In this document: one piece after another, positions 8,964-10,430 of the stretch
Layout of the letters: every line of letters begins with the position of its first letter
Position numbering within the stretch: position 1 is the stretch's first letter
From: Sphingobacteriales bacterium
GTDB lineage: Bacteria > Bacteroidota > Bacteroidia > Chitinophagales > Chitinophagaceae
NCBI GenBank assembly: GCA_024640385.1
Contig: JAHEFC010000115.1
Span: 1-10,430, forward strand
Length of the DNA: 10,430 bases
Direction: 5' to 3'
Notes under the pieces: model-generated
Database searches by the model: none
Told to the model about the DNA's origin: nothing
What the model saw: only the letters and a program-made list of their open reading frames with translations
Made by a program: the position numbers and the translations under genes

Positions 8964-8993
8964 AAAAAAGCACAGGCGGATGAACCGCTGCGC
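8964..8993 (-). terminator. Rho-independent terminator after the TlpA-family gene
   Basis: On the minus strand GCGCAGCGG (8993-8985), loop TTCAT, then CCGCCTGTGC (8979-8970) form a nine-pair stem with one bulged C and one G-U pair. Six Ts follow at once (8969-8964). It begins 24 nt after the stop codon at 9017. Because the gene pair is convergent, it sits in the 88-bp gap shared with the RibD_C-like gene. Confidence 0.75.
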
Positions 8994-9016
8994 TGCTTAT
9001 TATTTCGGGCCGCTTG

Positions 9017-10144
9017 TTATTTCAGCAACTCGCCAAGTTTTTTATCGAGCTCTTCGCCGCGAAGGTTTTTAGCGATGATCTTGCCTGCCGGGTCGATCAG
9101 GAAATTCTGAGGAATAGCCTGAACGCCATATTGAACGGCAACAGCATTCTTCCAGTACTGGAGATCAGAAACATGTGTCCAGGTCAGTTGGTCATCATGG
9201 ATCGCTTTCAGCCATTTGTCTTTTGCATTTGGCTGATCAAGAGAAACGCCAAGTATGGAAAACCCTTTTTCTTTATACTTATTGAAAGCTTTTACAACGT
9301 TAGGATTTTCCTTCCGGCAGGGGCCGCACCAGCTGGCCCAGAAATCGATCAGCAGGTATTTACCACGTAGAGAGGATAGTGAAACCGGATTACCCAGGGT
9401 GTCGGTCTGTGTAAACTCAGGAGCTGGCTTGCCAATGCCCGTGATACGTGCAACATTCAGTTTCTCGGTCATGGCTTTGCCCGATTTTGATTCTTTAGCT
9501 GCAGCAGGTAATTTTGCAAACAAAGGGTCTACTTCGTCTGCATTGATATCGTAACCTGCAAATCTTTCTAAAATATACAGTGCGATAGGCGAACCAGGGT
9601 TGGCCAGGAATTCAGTTTTATATACTTCATTCTGCCTTTTCTCTATGTCATTATAGGTTTCTTCAAGCTTCGCAATACCTGCTTCATCTTTATTGGCGGC
9701 AAGGGCACGGTATTGATTATTCAGTTGTTCGATCTCGACATTGAAAGGTTTCATCTTGTTATTCAGCTCCACATAGGCGTCGTTGGATTTTGAACCCTTT
9801 ACTGTCACATTCGAAAAAGAATCTGTGTGGGCGGCGGTCATGGTAGTGCCTTCCAGGTAGATCGATAGCACGTCTCTTTTCTGATTGATCCTCTGGGGAA
9901 CTGCTCGCTTATATGAAGCCCTGATATAAGCAACTGATGGTTCTTCTATGGTTCCGGAAATAGTATATTTTTTGTCTGTTACCACAACAGAGTCTTGTTG
10001 CCAGTCTCCGTTAAACCGATAGTTGATAAAAACTTTGTCAACCGTATCTTTTATTCCGGCAACATTGCCATTGATGGTGAATTTCAGCTGGCCATAGATC
10101 TGAACGTAAACCAGCATCAGGGCTGCAATGAGGACTTTCTTCAT
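9017..10144 (-). CDS. TlpA-family thiol-disulfide protein with N-terminal DUF4369
   Basis: 375 residues. A signal peptide (about 1-18, MKKVLIAALMLVYVQIYG) without a lipobox Cys sends it to the periplasm. A beta-rich DUF4369 domain follows (about 21-116, GNVAGIKDTVDKVFINYRF onward). A charged, helical linker (about 130-180) leads to a thioredoxin-like redoxin domain (237-375). The redox site is WCGPC at 272-276 (Cys273, Cys276), and the cis-proline is Pro345 in AIPQNFLID. DUF4369-redoxin proteins are abundant and multi-copy in Bacteroidota and are thought to reduce disulfides or peroxides in the envelope. The natural substrate is unknown. No ccdA/dsbD-type electron donor lies in the window. 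The gene is flanked by its own terminator and by a divergent MFS gene, so it is probably monocistronic. Confidence 0.95.
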   Translation of the reverse strand: MKKVLIAALMLVYVQIYGQLKFTINGNVAGIKDTVDKVFINYRFNGDWQQDSVVVTDKKYTISGTIEEPSVAYIRASYKRAVPQRINQKRDVLSIYLEGTTMTAAHTDSFSNVTVKGSKSNDAYVELNNKMKPFNVEIEQLNNQYRALAANKDEAGIAKLEETYNDIEKRQNEVYKTEFLANPGSPIALYILERFAGYDINADEVDPLFAKLPAAAKESKSGKAMTEKLNVARITGIGKPAPEFTQTDTLGNPVSLSSLRGKYLLIDFWASWCGPCRKENPNVVKAFNKYKEKGFSILGVSLDQPNAKDKWLKAIHDDQLTWTHVSDLQYWKNAVAVQYGVQAIPQNFLIDPAGKIIAKNLRGEELDKKLGELLK

Positions 10145-10171
10145 ATATCTTGGTTATAGGTATGTGAAGTT

Positions 10172-10216
10172 ATGCATTTTATCAAAAGGCTTTGGGCAAA
10201 CTGGGATAAATGGCAT
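10172..10216. repeat. Inverted repeat in the divergent TlpA/MFS intergenic region
   Basis: ATGCATTTTATC (10172-10183) and GATAAATGGCAT (10205-10216) are inverted copies matching at 10 of 12 positions, separated by 21 bp. The spacer contains a small dyad, TTTG-GG-CAAA (10191-10200). A further short dyad, GGTCC-T-GGACC (10219-10229), follows. The rest of the 181-bp gap (10145-10325) shows no coding potential. The layout resembles an operator for one or both divergent genes, but could be chance in AT-rich DNA. Confidence 0.4.
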
Positions 10217-10279
10217 AAGGTCCTGGACCACAAGAGAATCAATATAAGCCCATTCTTCATCAAACAGTAAATGGCCCTA

Positions 10280-10307
10280 TTGAATTCAGCCGGGGAGTAT
10301 TAATTTG
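10280..10307 (+). promoter_or_regulatory. Candidate promoter of the MFS gene
   Basis: TTG (10280-10282), a 17-bp spacer and TTAATTTG (10300-10307) resemble the Bacteroidota -33/-7 pattern with one mismatch in the -7 box (TT for TA). Predicted transcription start is about 10-15 nt before the ATG at 10326, so the leader would be short and A/T-rich. Confidence 0.33.
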
Positions 10308-10325
10308 TGCGCATTAAATTATTTC

Positions 10326-10430
10326 ATGAAGGAAGGCAGGGGTCCGGGTCTGTTTCATATCTCAGTGATCGTGAGTGCACTTGGATTTTTTGTTGATGTT
10401 TATGACCTGCTCTTATTTGGTATTATCAGA
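10326..10430 (+). CDS. MFS transporter, N-terminal 35 residues (3' end outside window)
   Basis: An open frame from ATG 10326 runs off the right edge. The first 35 residues are a short polar, basic start (MKEGRGPG) and the beginning of a first membrane helix. LGFFVDVYDLLLFGIIR (19-35) matches the G-x-x-x-D-x-Y-D motif in helix 1 of major facilitator transporters of the sugar/organic-acid type. The Asp-x-Tyr-Asp is typical of proton-coupled porters such as the metabolite:H+ symporters. Substrate cannot be told from this piece. It is transcribed away from the TlpA-family gene across a 181-bp gap with candidate regulatory sites. The start is supported by the A/T-rich leader and the immediate onset of the family motif. 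Confidence 0.8.
   Translation, partial: MKEGRGPGLFHISVIVSALGFFVDVYDLLLFGIIR

Noticed and set aside
8476..8973. 165-codon minus-strand frame opposite the RibD_C-like gene
   Set aside because: It crosses the terminator region, has no domain features, and the plus strand is a complete RibD_C-like protein.

Overview
The window looks like a stretch of ordinary chromosome from a Bacteroidota bacterium, most likely of the Chitinophagaceae type. The protein families (GH3 beta-glucosidase with a KHWPGGG motif, DUF4369-TlpA thiol-disulfide protein, DUF2490, single-RRM protein with an Arg/Pro/Asn tail, bPH_4 protein) are typical of that phylum. Start codons follow A/T-rich leaders without a Shine-Dalgarno sequence, and several leaders carry the phylum's TAnnTTTG -7 box. 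I did not compute composition, and I see no phage, transposon, CRISPR, tRNA or rRNA.

Layout, left to right. (1) The 3' part of a plus-strand GH3 beta-glucosidase-like gene, cut by the left edge. (2) A minus-strand run of five genes from 7050 down to 1433: a DUF2490 outer-membrane-type protein, an RRM RNA-binding protein, a DUF418 membrane protein, katG, and a small bPH_4 membrane protein. It is broken by a strong hairpin terminator after katG, a U-tract terminator after the RRM gene, and a palindrome-rich 105-bp stretch between the DUF418 gene and katG. (3) A tight plus-strand cluster of three small soluble proteins: a double VOC (PhnB-like) protein, a DUF1801 protein and a RibD_C/DHFR-like protein. 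(4) A minus-strand TlpA-family protein with its own terminator. (5) The first 35 codons of a plus-strand MFS transporter, cut by the right edge and divergent from the TlpA gene.

The genes do not form one pathway. KatG handles peroxide in the cytosol, the TlpA protein handles disulfides in the periplasm, GH3 releases sugars, and the RRM protein probably acts on RNA. The three-gene plus-strand cluster is the only clear co-transcribed unit, and its joint role is unknown. The items most worth a second look are non-coding: the paired CCGGTTA palindromes upstream of katG, a 12-bp inverted repeat in the divergent TlpA/MFS region, and a candidate long leader in front of the RRM gene. I did not find a convincing new multi-gene system.
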